DNA of 64,000 nucleotides from Rhodobacteraceae bacterium Alg238-R152 (GTDB lineage Bacteria; Pseudomonadota; Alphaproteobacteria; Rhodobacterales; Rhodobacteraceae): positions 62,001-126,000 of the forward strand of contig UNRJ01000001.1 in assembly GCA_900537125.1 (NCBI GenBank), given 5' to 3'. Positions 20,153 to 28,984 of the stretch are shown in pieces. Position 1 is the stretch's first letter, and each line of letters begins with the position of its first letter. The position numbers and the translations under genes were made by a program. The notes below the pieces were generated by a model. It saw nothing but the letters and a program-made list of their open reading frames with translations. It was not told where the DNA came from and searched no databases.

Positions 20153-20246
20153 TGCTCGGTCTCCTCGACCTGATTATTCTGCCTCAGTTTTTTGAGACAA
20201 CTTACAGAAATCCTAACTAAAAATCCAGCGCTAGACCTTATGGGGG

Positions 20247-21539
20247 TCACTTCACGAGGCGCAACTGTTGCCGTGGTGCCGCTGTGCCAGCCGCGAGAGC
20301 CTGATACGGGTCGTCATCTGAGAGCATCATATCAACCACTTGGCGCATCAAACGTCGACGGCCGCGTGCGGAGTAGAAACCGCCGGGAACCTGACTGGTT
20401 TCAAGCAGATAGCGACGGTAGGTCTTGTAAGCGCGACTGTCGGGCCGGGTCGCGGCGGCGAAAAACTCGGTCAAAGGTTGTGTGCTGACAAATTCCGGTT
20501 GGTTATACACCGCACTGCCAAATGCTTTGATCGGAATGCCGCGCCACAGCACCTGTTGCGCGGCAGTCGAGTTCACGGTGACCGCCGTCCGCGTGTCGTT
20601 GAGAAGCTGGGCCAGTTTGCCGCCACGCACGTAATGTACACGTTTGGGGACGCCAAAAGTCTCTGAGAGTTGTCGAATTTCTTTGCGCAGGGGCACACGG
20701 CCATCTTCAAGTGGATGGGCTTTGAACACCAGATGATGATGTTTGGGCGCGCTTTTGGCAAAGTTTTCGATCACCAGCGACAAAAAGTCGGTCATGGTGT
20801 CAAACGGCGAGTGTTGTTGAAAGCTGCTGTCATGTTCGAGTTGAAGCAGTGCCAGGTGATAGGGGAAGCCGCCGTAACGAATGCGCAGGGTCGCGATGCG
20901 ACGCTCAATAGCGTGGAATGGCATCAGGAGGAGGCGTTGCAAATATAGACGAAATTCACGGGTGACCGACAAGGATCGGTGTGGGCGAAAGTTGCGGAAC
21001 TTGCGGTTGGTGAACATCACAAACCAATGGTAGAGAGCGCCGTAAAAGACATGGTGGCGCATGTCCCCCCAATGGCCGGGTGGCATTGGAGTCTCCATGT
21101 CGGAGCCCTCAAGGGCTTTCTCCATCTGCGTAATATCCATACCCATCAGGCGTGAATTGCCATTGGAGCCACCGCGCTCATAGGTGACCCAATAGGGGCG
21201 CAGGTAGCCTTCTTCAAAGACATGTACACGGACGCCAGAAGCCTTGGCGATTTCTACGGCTTGGGCGTGAATTGGGCGCACATCTCCGTACAAAACAATG
21301 TCGGTAACGCCTTTATCTAAAAAGATATTTTTGAATGTGGCTGGCCAGTTTTCCGGCGCGCCCAGATAAGGTAAGAAACTCTTTTGATGGGGCCAAAACG
21401 CCCGATCCCCCGCGTTAAACCCAACGCGCCAAGCGGTGGCGCCCGACCGTCGCAACATGCGCGCCAACGCTGCAAAAAACGGGCCATGCGGCCCTTGCAG
21501 GAATAGGAACACTTTGTTGTCACCGGACGGAATTGTCAT
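20247..21539 (-). CDS. kpsS: capsular polysaccharide biosynthesis protein KpsS
   Basis: A 430-residue Kdo-transferase-like protein. KpsS adds the first Kdo to the capsule lipid anchor, before KpsC. It opens with FLFLQGPHGPFFAALARML and has the family's VFEEGYLRPYW motif, an HPLEDGR segment, and VTVNSTAAQQVLWRGIPIKAFG near the C-terminus. ATG 21539 is preferred over a TTG nine bases upstream. The 94 bases before the lipoprotein gene may hold a promoter (TTGTCT, 16 bases, AATAAT on the minus strand). No kpsM/T/E genes are in the window. Confidence 0.9.
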   Translation of the reverse strand: MTIPSGDNKVFLFLQGPHGPFFAALARMLRRSGATAWRVGFNAGDRAFWPHQKSFLPYLGAPENWPATFKNIFLDKGVTDIVLYGDVRPIHAQAVEIAKASGVRVHVFEEGYLRPYWVTYERGGSNGNSRLMGMDITQMEKALEGSDMETPMPPGHWGDMRHHVFYGALYHWFVMFTNRKFRNFRPHRSLSVTREFRLYLQRLLLMPFHAIERRIATLRIRYGGFPYHLALLQLEHDSSFQQHSPFDTMTDFLSLVIENFAKSAPKHHHLVFKAHPLEDGRVPLRKEIRQLSETFGVPKRVHYVRGGKLAQLLNDTRTAVTVNSTAAQQVLWRGIPIKAFGSAVYNQPEFVSTQPLTEFFAAATRPDSRAYKTYRRYLLETSQVPGGFYSARGRRRLMRQVVDMMLSDDDPYQALAAGTAAPRQQLRLVK

Positions 21540-21689
21540 AACGGTCAACCCTATACGCCTTCTGTTAAGGGAATGTTAGCCTAACGGCGTGGCAAAATTG
21601 TGGTCGCTGTTTGCCGCAGTCTGGACAGCTTGTCTTGAGGCGGTTCGGCCTGTAGATCTTGGGCAAATCACAGCTATGGAGCGCGGCCC

Positions 21690-22280
21690 GTGTTTACCGG
21701 AATCATCACTGACGTTGGCGAAATTGTTGCGCTGGAACAGCGCGGCGACCTGAAGGCACGCATCAAGACGGCCTATGACACCAGCGGGATCGAACTTGGG
21801 GCGTCTATTGCCAGCGAGGGGGTGTGCCTGACGGTGATCGCCTTGGGTGATGATTGGTATGACGTTGAAATTTCAGCGGAAACCGTCTCCAAGACCAACC
21901 TCGGAGATTGGTGCGAAGACCGGCCTGTGAACTTGGAGCGCGCGTTAAAAGTGGGTGACGAGCTGGGTGGGCATATCGTGTCCGGCCATGTGGATGGCGT
22001 GGCGGAAATTGTGGCCATGAAAGATGAAGGCGACAGCACGCGGTTCACCTTTAGGGCCCCTGAAAGCTTGGCAAAATTCATCGCACCAAAGGGCTCTGTG
22101 GCGCTCAATGGGACGTCTTTGACTGTGAATGAAGTGGATGGATGTGATTTTGGTGTGAACATCATTCCGCACACCAAAGAGGTCACCACCTGGGGCCACG
22201 CGAAGGTGGGTGACAAGATCAACCTCGAGATCGACACGTTGGCACGCTATGTGGCGCGACTGGCAGAGATGTCGTCTTAA
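21690..22280 (+). CDS. ribE: riboflavin synthase (alpha subunit type)
   Basis: A 196-residue enzyme with the classical duplicated lumazine-binding domains: MFTGIITDVGEI at the N-terminus and its repeat after GHIVSGHVDGVAEI near residue 98. It converts two molecules of 6,7-dimethyl-8-ribityllumazine to riboflavin. The GTG start matches the invariant N-terminal MFTGI. It is separated from ribD by the capsule genes and from ribB/ribH by about 3 kb. Confidence 0.96.
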   Translation: MFTGIITDVGEIVALEQRGDLKARIKTAYDTSGIELGASIASEGVCLTVIALGDDWYDVEISAETVSKTNLGDWCEDRPVNLERALKVGDELGGHIVSGHVDGVAEIVAMKDEGDSTRFTFRAPESLAKFIAPKGSVALNGTSLTVNEVDGCDFGVNIIPHTKEVTTWGHAKVGDKINLEIDTLARYVARLAEMSS

Positions 22281-22412
22281 GCCACCGAACGGTGCGGGCA
22301 ACAAGTCGGTATTGCGTCTGTATCACGGCTGTTTTGCGGAGGTGCGATTTTGGTGCCTGTTGCCTGGGCGGTATGCGTTAAGATTTGACGGACTGGGGGC
22401 CAGCCCTCAGAC

Positions 22413-22435
22413 CCCCGGGATATTTGTGGAATGAG
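22413..22435 (-). repeat. dispersed intergenic repeat, copy A
   Basis: On the minus strand this reads as CTCATTCC followed by ACAAATATCCCGGGG, matching copies at 25194-25218 and 32347-32371. A GC-rich inverted segment (GGGGGC and GCCCTC) flanks it at 22395-22409. Confidence 0.6.
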
Positions 22436-22523
22436 AAAGCTGGGCAGCGCTTTGGGCGGCGGCTCTTGCAGTCTTTCATCCAACGCCCCAGTTTTGGGGA
22501 GTGAGGCACGCGAGGCAGGTGAG

Positions 22524-23069
22524 ATGCAGCTTGAGCAGATTTGGCAGGACTACAGTGGCGCGCTACGTGGGTTTCTGCGCAAGCGGGTGGCCAGTGAGGC
22601 GGATGTCGACGACCTGCTGCAAGACATCCTGATCAAGACCCATGCGCATTTGTCCGACGTCCGTGATCCGGCGGCGCTGAGGGCTTGGCTGTTTCAGGTG
22701 GCGCGCAATGCAACGATTGATTTCTACCGCGTGCGCGGCAAGGCGCAAGGCATTCAGGCTGACGATCTTTGGTATGGCGCAGAGGAAGAGGCCAGCGTTC
22801 TGAGCGAGTTGGAGGGCTGTGTCACACCGTTTTTGGCAGCCTTGACTGATGAGGATGCGGCGTTGTTGCGGGCGGTTGATCTTGATGGACGTCCGCAAAA
22901 AGACGTCGCCGCCGAAATGGGGCTGGCCTACAGCACGTTAAAATCGCGTGTCACGGCAGCCCGCGCAAAGCTGGCCGATCAATATCGGGCTTGCTGTGCG
23001 ATGGAGCTGGGCGCCAAAGGAGAGATCCTAGAGGTGACGCCCAGAAAGAAACGCTGTGGCGGCTGTTGA
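22524..23069 (+). CDS. SigZ-like ECF RNA polymerase sigma factor
   Basis: A 181-residue ECF sigma factor. Region 2 (EADVDDLLQDILIKTHAHLSD through WLFQVARNATIDFYR) is at about residues 26-75 and region 4 (LDGRPQKDVAAEMGLAYSTLKSRVTAARAKL) at about 117-150. The closest family I know is SigZ. The C-terminal tail ends in a Cys cluster (KKRCGGC) preceded by CCAMELG, possibly metal- or redox-sensing. No anti-sigma gene is adjacent. The ATG at 22524 is selected because it begins the sigma domain after a GAGGCAGGTGAG sequence. Confidence 0.85.
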   Translation: MQLEQIWQDYSGALRGFLRKRVASEADVDDLLQDILIKTHAHLSDVRDPAALRAWLFQVARNATIDFYRVRGKAQGIQADDLWYGAEEEASVLSELEGCVTPFLAALTDEDAALLRAVDLDGRPQKDVAAEMGLAYSTLKSRVTAARAKLADQYRACCAMELGAKGEILEVTPRKKRCGGC

Positions 23070-23075
23070 GGTAGA

Positions 23076-24323
23076 TCAGCGGTTGAAGAATTTACCTTCA
23101 AGCTCCTGACGCAGGCGCAGGCGTTCCGGGTATTCCTGCAAGAATTGTTCTGGCGGTTTACCTTCCCAGACCTGCGCAAAGACCCGCATTTTGTTGCCGC
23201 CGTAAATTTTGGCGAGGTCCTCGTTGGTGTAGCCACGCGCCCACAGATCATCGGTGATGGCGGCCAGCATTTTAGCCAGCTCTCCGTTGCCGGTGGCGCC
23301 TTTGTTGAACGCGTCGATCATATAGCCGCCGTCGTTGTACATGTCCGCGTTGGCGGTGGCAAAGTCGACCACCAGCTTGGTGGAGAACATGTCGTCGGTG
23401 GCAATGCCAACATGGTCCACGCCAACCAACTTCACGTAGTAGTCGATCATATCTGCCGCTTGTTTGGGCGAGATGTCATCGGGCCAGATGCCATCCAACA
23501 TCCATTCAGTAAATGTTGGTGAAATGTAGCCGCCAGATTTGGCAGCTCGTAGCGCCTCGTCATCGGGGATGGCGCGGTAGCAGCCTTGGGGTGTGGCATT
23601 GGGTTCATCCTTGTAGAGACCCGCCGGGACAGAATGGGTGTAGACGTAGGGCACGTCGGGGTAGGTTTCATCCATGTAGTCCATGGCATCATTGGCGGTT
23701 TTGGAACCGGTGTGACTGAGATCCAGCAGGATGCCAAAGCGCACCATCTCGTCGATCACTTTTTTGCCCCAAGGGGTCAACCCAATGTCGCGGCCGTTTT
23801 GGGCGGCCAACTGACCAGATCCGGTGCGGAAGATGTCGTTATAGGCGAGGATCATGGATTTCACGCCAATGTCCTTGAGCGCGGCCATCTTCTTCAGATC
23901 GCCGTTGAGGATGGTGGCGGTCTGGCTGTTCCAGATCACCGCGGTTTTGCCTTGTAGATGCGCGGCCTCAATGTCGCGGGTCTCGTTCACGATCAGGTAG
24001 TTTTCAGGTTGCTGCGCCATGGCGGCGCGAAAGTGGTAGTGCTGTTCCAGAAAGGTTTCCCAAGACATGTCGGCGGCGGCCAGGGTCATTTCATGGCCGG
24101 TGATGCCATTGTCGCGCGCGCGTTGGAAGTAGGTGTGCAGCTGCTCATATTCGGTCCAGCCGGTGCCGTAGGGGCTGGCGAGCATACCCAGCACAATGGT
24201 GTCTTTCACAAACTGTGTGGCCTGCGGGCTGGCCTCCCAGGTTTTGCTTTCTTCGCTGCCAAAGGCGGGCAGGGCCAAGCAGGCGGCGGTCAGGGCGGCA
24301 AAAGAGACAGTACGTAAGGACAT
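23076..24323 (-). CDS. M19 family (membrane) dipeptidase, exported
   Basis: A 415-residue protein with a signal peptide (cleavage after AFG, about residue 22). It shows M19 family motifs: [17 protein letters not shown] with the zinc His, [18 protein letters not shown], and [15 protein letters not shown]19 enzymes are binuclear zinc dipeptidases; here it would act in the periplasm on small peptides. The start is fixed by a GGAGAG ribosome-binding site. It is convergent with the sigma factor gene, 6 bases away. Confidence 0.88.
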   Translation of the reverse strand: MSLRTVSFAALTAACLALPAFGSEESKTWEASPQATQFVKDTIVLGMLASPYGTGWTEYEQLHTYFQRARDNGITGHEMTLAAADMSWETFLEQHYHFRAAMAQQPENYLIVNETRDIEAAHLQGKTAVIWNSQTATILNGDLKKMAALKDIGVKSMILAYNDIFRTGSGQLAAQNGRDIGLTPWGKKVIDEMVRFGILLDLSHTGSKTANDAMDYMDETYPDVPYVYTHSVPAGLYKDEPNATPQGCYRAIPDDEALRAAKSGGYISPTFTEWMLDGIWPDDISPKQAADMIDYYVKLVGVDHVGIATDDMFSTKLVVDFATANADMYNDGGYMIDAFNKGATGNGELAKMLAAITDDLWARGYTNEDLAKIYGGNKMRVFAQVWEGKPPEQFLQEYPERLRLRQELEGKFFNR

Positions 24324-24473
24324 AAAGCTCTCCAAAGAAATGCATGAAATTTGAATGAAGTATGCGGTGCGTTTGCAGAAAAACAAAGAGTGCAGGAAAA
24401 AAGTTTGAGAGATTTGTCGTCTTTTTTTGATCTCGTACGTCTTCAGGTCAAAGAGATCAAAAGGACAAAGACA

Positions 24474-25190
24474 ATGATCAAAATTGTGAGCTTCAAAATC
24501 TGCCCGTTTGTGCAGCGGGTGACTGCGCTCTTGGAGGCCAAAGGGCTGGACTATCAGGTCGAGTATATCTCGCTGTCTGATAAGCCGCAGTGGTTTTTGG
24601 ACATTTCGCCCAACGGGCAGGTGCCGGCGATGGTGACCGAGGGTGGCGTGGCGCTGTTTGAGAGTGAGGCCATCATTGAATATATTGAGGAGGCTTATAC
24701 GCCGCTGGAGGCGGATGTCTCACTGGAGCGGAAGGCGTTGAACCGCGCGTGGAGCTATCTGGCGGCGAAAAACTACCTTGTGCAATGTGGCACAATGCGC
24801 AGCCGGGATGCGGAGACCTTGGCAGAGAAATCGAACAAGTTGGGCACAGCCTTTGATAAGATCGAGAAGGTTCTGGGCGATGGGCCGTTTTTTGGTGGCA
24901 CGCAGATTGGGCTGGTGGATATCGCCTGGTTGGTTCTGCTGCACCGGGCGCAGATCATCAAAGACCACACCGGGTATGATTTCCTTGCAGGCCACCCCAA
25001 GGTGCAGGCGTGGCAAAAGGCGATCATGGATACTGGCTTGGCGCAGAAGGCGGGTGCTGAAGATTTTGAAGAGGCCTTCACCAACTTCTATTTGGCGGAT
25101 GTGACTTATCTCGGGCGCGGTTTGACAGGGGACGCGCCACAGCCGGTTGCGGCAGGCGGATGTGGCACTGCAAACGCCGGGTGCTGCTGA
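24474..25190 (+). CDS. glutathione S-transferase family protein with Cys-rich tail
   Basis: A 238-residue GST. The thioredoxin-like domain has the active-site CPFVQRV (Cys10, omega-like) and the cis-Pro NGQVPAM and [11 protein letters not shown] motifs. The helical domain includes [14 protein letters not shown]. The last residues read GGCGTANAGCC, an unusual Cys-rich tail that could bind metal or form mixed disulfides. The start at 24474 follows an AAGGAC ribosome-binding site. A terminator hairpin follows. Confidence 0.85.
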   Translation: MIKIVSFKICPFVQRVTALLEAKGLDYQVEYISLSDKPQWFLDISPNGQVPAMVTEGGVALFESEAIIEYIEEAYTPLEADVSLERKALNRAWSYLAAKNYLVQCGTMRSRDAETLAEKSNKLGTAFDKIEKVLGDGPFFGGTQIGLVDIAWLVLLHRAQIIKDHTGYDFLAGHPKVQAWQKAIMDTGLAQKAGAEDFEEAFTNFYLADVTYLGRGLTGDAPQPVAAGGCGTANAGCC

Positions 25191-25193
25191 TCA

Positions 25194-25218
25194 TTCATTG
25201 TCCCCAAATATCCCGGGG
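25194..25218 (+). repeat. dispersed intergenic repeat, copy B
   Basis: TTCATTGTCCCCAAA followed by TATCCCGGGG, found just after the GST stop. Two GC-rich hairpins follow immediately, as after copy C. Confidence 0.6.
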
Positions 25219-25237
25219 ATGAATTGGTGACACCAAG

Positions 25238-25283
25238 AAGGGGCGGCGCCCCTTGCAGGCTCAGCATCAGCTGAGCCTGCTTT
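25238..25283 (+). terminator. tandem hairpins and probable terminator after the GST gene
   Basis: The first stem is AAGGGGC/GCCCCTT (25238-25254). The second is a perfect 11-bp stem, GCAGGCTCAGC at 25255-25265 and complement at 25270-25280 with an ATCA loop, followed by TTT. The short T-run makes strength uncertain. Confidence 0.6.
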
Positions 25284-25429
25284 GCGCTCTGAGTTTGGGC
25301 GCTAACACCTGCGGCCGTCCTGCATGCGCGCACAGTGTCGTTGCGTTTTTGAGCCGTCGGGTGTCGTGGCTGCACTTTTATTTGTGGCCCGCATGGGCTA
25401 TCTGAGCCGCAACACAGCGGAGAGACCCC

Positions 25430-26551
25430 ATGTCCTTTGAACAGCCCGGACCCGTCGAGCACAGCCTGCGTGACGCGATCAGCCCCATTGAAGAAATCAT
25501 CGAAGAGGCGCGTCAGGGCCGTATTTACATTCTTGTGGATCATGAGGATCGCGAAAACGAAGGCGACTTTATCATCCCCGCCGAATTTGCCGACGCCGCT
25601 GCGGTGAACTTCATGGCCACTTTTGGCCGGGGGTTGATTTGTCTGCCTATGACTGCGGAGCGCATCGACAGCCTCAACTTGCCAATGATGGCGGTGAACA
25701 ACTCGTCGCGGCATGAGACAGCTTTCACTGTGTCGATTGAAGCACGTGAAGGTGTGAGCACCGGGATTTCCGCCGGTGACCGGGCATTGACCATTGCCAC
25801 GGCAATCAATGAGCAGAACACCATGGCGTCTTTGGCCACGCCGGGGCATGTGTTCCCGCTGCGCGCCAAGCGTGGTGGCGTGCTGGTGCGGGCTGGCCAT
25901 ACGGAAGCCTCCGTAGACATTTCCCGTCTGGCGGGATGTCACCCAAGCGCGGTGATCTGCGAGATCATGAACGACGACGGCACTATGGCGCGCCTTCCGG
26001 AGCTGGTTGAGGTGGCCAAGAAACACGGTCTGAAAATTGGCACCATCAGTGATTTGATTGCCTACCGCTCGCGGGTGGACAATGAGGTTGTCGAGACCTC
26101 ACGTGAAACCGTGACCTCTGAATATGGGGGCGACTGGGATATGCGGATTTTCACCGATCAGATCCACGGTGTGGAACATGTGGTGATGATCAAAGGGGAC
26201 ATCAGCACAGACGCGCCAGTGCTGGTGCGCACCCACGCGCTGCATGAGGCGGGCGATGTGTTGGGGTTGGGGCCAAAGTCGGTCAATGAGCTGCCGTCCG
26301 CGATGCGGGCGATTGCCAAAGAAGGCCGGGGGGCTGTGTGTCTGTTCCGCGAGCCGCGTCACAGCCTCTATGCCGATGACGACGAAGGACCTCGGATTGT
26401 GAAACGCACCGGTTTGGGCGCGCAAATTCTGTCCAACCTTGGCTGTAAGGAGCTGATCCTGCTGACAGACAGCCCACAAACAAAGTATCTTGGTCTAGAC
26501 GCTTACGGGCTGTCTATTGTGGGCACACGCCCAATCCTGACGGAGGAATAA
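25430..26551 (+). CDS. ribB: 3,4-dihydroxy-2-butanone 4-phosphate synthase with degenerate GTP cyclohydrolase II-like domain (RibBX type)
   Basis: A 373-residue protein. The N-terminal RibB domain is intact (VDHEDRENEGDFIIPAEF, TMASLATPGHVFPLRA, HTEASVDISRLAG). The C-terminal half aligns in layout with GTP cyclohydrolase II but lacks its zinc cysteines: where RibA has the Cys-x-x-Gly-Asp...Cys-x-Cys motif, this protein reads THALHEAGDVLGLGPKS, with no Cys. It therefore probably makes only the four-carbon unit, as in RibBX proteins, and GTP cyclohydrolase II must be encoded elsewhere. It heads the ribB-ribH-nusB operon. Confidence 0.93.
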   Translation: MSFEQPGPVEHSLRDAISPIEEIIEEARQGRIYILVDHEDRENEGDFIIPAEFADAAAVNFMATFGRGLICLPMTAERIDSLNLPMMAVNNSSRHETAFTVSIEAREGVSTGISAGDRALTIATAINEQNTMASLATPGHVFPLRAKRGGVLVRAGHTEASVDISRLAGCHPSAVICEIMNDDGTMARLPELVEVAKKHGLKIGTISDLIAYRSRVDNEVVETSRETVTSEYGGDWDMRIFTDQIHGVEHVVMIKGDISTDAPVLVRTHALHEAGDVLGLGPKSVNELPSAMRAIAKEGRGAVCLFREPRHSLYADDDEGPRIVKRTGLGAQILSNLGCKELILLTDSPQTKYLGLDAYGLSIVGTRPILTEE

Positions 26552-26554
26552 GTC

Positions 26555-27106
26555 ATGGCTGGCGCTGAACAACATTACATCATGCCACGTGCGGAATTTG
26601 ATAAGCCGGTGAAATTGGCGATTGTCATCTCGCCTTACTATAAAGACATCGCTGACAATATGCTGGCCGGTGCTGTGGCTGAGATCGAGGCTGCGGGCGG
26701 CACCTATGAAGTGGTGCAAGTGCCCGGTGCGCTGGAAATCCCGACGGCAATCGGCATTGCCGAACGTATGAGCAACTTTGATGGTTATGTGGCCTTGGGC
26801 TGCGTCATTCGCGGTGAGACCACCCACTATGAGACCGTGTGCAACGACAGCAGCCGCGCCATACAGATGCTGGGCCTACAAGGACTGTGCATCGGCAACG
26901 GCATCCTGACTGTGGAAAACCGCACGCAGGCGGAAGTGCGCGCGGATCCGGCAGACCAAAACAAAGGTGGCGGGGCGGCAGCAGCGGCCTTGCATCTTGT
27001 GGCGTTGAGCCGTAAGTGGGGCGCTCAGCGCAAGGGCGTTGGGTTTTTGCCCGATGCTGAGGAATATAAGCTGGCAGGCGAACTCAAGGACAACCCAACG
27101 GCATGA
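26555..27106 (+). CDS. ribH: 6,7-dimethyl-8-ribityllumazine synthase
   Basis: A 183-residue lumazine synthase that condenses the RibB and RibD/RibA products. It has the family signatures VQVPGALEIPTAIGIA and GYVALGCVIRGETTHYETVCNDSSRAIQML (catalytic His in the latter) and the GNGILTVEN segment. A GGAGGAATAAG ribosome-binding site precedes the ATG, and the stop overlaps the nusB start in ATGA. Confidence 0.96.
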   Translation: MAGAEQHYIMPRAEFDKPVKLAIVISPYYKDIADNMLAGAVAEIEAAGGTYEVVQVPGALEIPTAIGIAERMSNFDGYVALGCVIRGETTHYETVCNDSSRAIQMLGLQGLCIGNGILTVENRTQAEVRADPADQNKGGGAAAAALHLVALSRKWGAQRKGVGFLPDAEEYKLAGELKDNPTA

Positions 27107-27573
27107 CCCTATCCGGTAACCAGAAACGCAAGATGAAATCCGCCTCCCGCCTTTATGCGGTGCAGGCGCTCTTTCAGATGGAGCACTCCGATCAGACCGT
27201 GGATCAGGTGCGGGTGGAGTTTCTGGATCACCGGTTTGGCGCTGAAGTGGATGACAATGCCGACATGATTGAAGGCGACGCGGATCATTTCCGCAAGACC
27301 CTTGAGGATGCGGTGAACTATCAGGCGCCCATCGACCAGATGACCGACCGTGCGTTGGTGGCCGCTTGGCCAATTGACCGGATCGATCCTACGATCCGGG
27401 CGTTGTTACGTGCGGCTGGCGCTGAACTGCTGCAGAGTGACGTGCCCGCCAAGGTGGCGATCACGGAATATGTGGCCATTGCCAATGCTTTCTTCCCAGA
27501 AGGTAAAGAGGGCAAGTTTGTGAACGCTGTGCTGGATCACATGGCGCGCGAAGCCAAGCCGGAAGACTTTTAG
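27103..27573 (+). CDS. nusB: transcription antitermination factor NusB
   Basis: A 156-residue all-helical protein with the conserved N-terminal ASRLYAVQALFQMEHSD and C-terminal INEYVAIA-like segment (ITEYVAIANAFFPEGKEGKFVNAVLD). NusB acts with NusE in rRNA antitermination. Overlap with ribH and the ribH-nusB order are common in bacteria. Confidence 0.95.
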   Translation: MTLSGNQKRKMKSASRLYAVQALFQMEHSDQTVDQVRVEFLDHRFGAEVDDNADMIEGDADHFRKTLEDAVNYQAPIDQMTDRALVAAWPIDRIDPTIRALLRAAGAELLQSDVPAKVAITEYVAIANAFFPEGKEGKFVNAVLDHMAREAKPEDF

Positions 27574-27584
27574 GCTTGCCCGGA

Positions 27585-27977
27585 TCAGGCTGGCGGTTCT
27601 GCGCCGGCCTCTGCCGCTTGTTGCGGCGTCATGTCCATAAAATAGGCCGGGGGGGTCCAGGTGTGCGGTAGATGCGCATTGGACCAGCGCGTGAGGCTTT
27701 GCACCAGTGGTAGTAAATCCGCGCCTTTGGGCGTGAGGTGATAGCTGTGCCGCACCGGGTTGGTTTGATATTGCCGTTTCATCACCAGCCCATTTTCGAC
27801 CATCAGTGACAGCCGTGACGCCAGAATATTGGTGGTGATCTTCTCCGGGCTGTCGAGAAAGTCGGCGTATTTGGATTTGCCGGTCAGCAGGTCCCGCAGG
27901 ATCACCAGCGTCCACCGATCTCCGACAATTTCGAGGCCTGAGGCAATTGGGCATCCCGATCTGTTTTTCTTGGTCAT
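27585..27977 (-). CDS. HxlR family winged-helix transcriptional regulator
   Basis: A 130-residue regulator. The HxlR signature is clear: CPIASGLEIVGDRWTLVILRDLLTGKSKYADF, then ITTNILASRLSLMVENGLV and the wing with YHLTPKGADLLPLVQSLTRW. The Cys near the N-terminus could be a redox or electrophile sensor, as in some family members. It is divergent from the GFA gene at 28067, and a dyad at 28004-28028 between them is a likely operator. Confidence 0.9.
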   Translation of the reverse strand: MTKKNRSGCPIASGLEIVGDRWTLVILRDLLTGKSKYADFLDSPEKITTNILASRLSLMVENGLVMKRQYQTNPVRHSYHLTPKGADLLPLVQSLTRWSNAHLPHTWTPPAYFMDMTPQQAAEAGAEPPA

Positions 27978-28003
27978 CTGAGGCTTTCTCTGCCTGTTTC
28001 AAA

Positions 28004-28028
28004 AGTCACTTGCATTTTGCAAGCGACT
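28004..28028. promoter_or_regulatory. putative HxlR operator between divergent genes
   Basis: AGTCACTTGCA at 28004-28014 and TGCAAGCGACT at 28018-28028 are inverted repeats with one mismatch per 11-base arm and a TTT centre. It lies 26 bases before the HxlR start and 38 before the GFA start, where it could control both. Confidence 0.65.
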
Positions 28029-28066
28029 CACTCTAGGGTCAAGACCATTCAGTGAGGAGAGATGGT

Positions 28067-28510
28067 ATGACGGTTGAATTTTCGGGAAGCTGCCTGTGTG
28101 GCGCGGTGACATTTGAGAGCACAATGGAGCCGATTGCGGTGGGGCATTGCCATTGTGTGGATTGCCGCAAGTCCAGTGGCACTGGGCATTGCACCCATGT
28201 GGCGGTGCGTGAAGACGCGCTGTCTTTGAGCGGCGTGGTGACGGCGTTTGAGAAACCAGCGGACAGTGGCAATCTTGTGAGCCGGCATTTCTGCGGCACC
28301 TGTGGCTCACCGGTGTATTCCACCAATGCCGCGCGGCCGGGGAACATTTTTCTGCGGGCGTCGATTGTGGATCAGCCGGAGAAATTTGAGGCCCAGCTTG
28401 CGGTGTGGACCAAACGCGCCACGGCCTTTGATCCGGTCGACAAAAAGCTGATGGGGTTTGAGGCGGAGATTCCGCCAGAGGTCATGGCGGAGATGATGGC
28501 GGCGGAGTGA
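28067..28510 (+). CDS. GFA family (glutathione-dependent formaldehyde-activating-like) protein
   Basis: A 147-residue zinc protein with the GFA signature: GSCLCGAVTFES, HCHCVDCRKSSGTGH and HFCGTCGSPVY, giving two zinc-binding Cys sets. Members are named for formaldehyde-glutathione conjugation, but most have unknown substrates. The ATG at 28067 is preferred over a GTG 15 bases upstream, as it starts the conserved domain. Probably regulated by the divergent HxlR gene. Confidence 0.88.
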   Translation: MTVEFSGSCLCGAVTFESTMEPIAVGHCHCVDCRKSSGTGHCTHVAVREDALSLSGVVTAFEKPADSGNLVSRHFCGTCGSPVYSTNAARPGNIFLRASIVDQPEKFEAQLAVWTKRATAFDPVDKKLMGFEAEIPPEVMAEMMAAE

Positions 28511-28654
28511 AGCTGTTTTAAACAGTTGTTAAGGACGGTGGGGCAGGGTGGCGCGCAAAGCGGGCTGCCCTGTGTCATTCTGGCGCGTGTCGCGCAGCTG
28601 TGACTTGCCGTTTTAGGGCGGCTGTCGTTTAATGGTTTGCGAGGAGGCACTGCC

Positions 28655-28984
28655 ATGCCAAAGCTGATTTCGCTCTACATTCGTCAGGTGGCCATTGGGT
28701 TTGCCATTTCCGCGGCTTTTGTTGCGATGCTGCTGTACTTTAACATTGCCAATCTCTGGCATCTGGTGAGCAGCAGCCCTGAAGGCATTTTGGCGGTTGT
28801 CGTGATGTGGGTCCTGAATGGCATTGTGTTTGCTGGGGTACAGTTTGGCATCGCGATCATGCGCATGAAAGAGGATGACCATCCGGGTGGCGGCAAGCGC
28901 GATGCGCTGCCGGTGATGCTGGCGGAGCCGGTGCCGGTCAAGATTGACCGCCGCACCCCGCACCAGCGTCAGATCCGTCGCTGA
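28655..28984 (+). CDS. small inner-membrane protein, unknown function
   Basis: A 109-residue protein with two predicted transmembrane helices (VAIGFAISAAFVAMLLYF near residues 10-29 and ILAVVVMWVLNGIVFAGVQF near 41-60) and a basic, Pro-rich cytoplasmic tail. A GAGGAGG ribosome-binding site precedes the ATG. Its stop touches the stop of the convergent nitroreductase gene. No family name recognised. Confidence 0.8.
   Translation: MPKLISLYIRQVAIGFAISAAFVAMLLYFNIANLWHLVSSSPEGILAVVVMWVLNGIVFAGVQFGIAIMRMKEDDHPGGGKRDALPVMLAEPVPVKIDRRTPHQRQIRR

Noticed and set aside
25191-25429. Possible FMN riboswitch upstream of ribB
   Set aside because: None of the conserved RFN-element words was found; only GC hairpins and the dispersed repeat are present.
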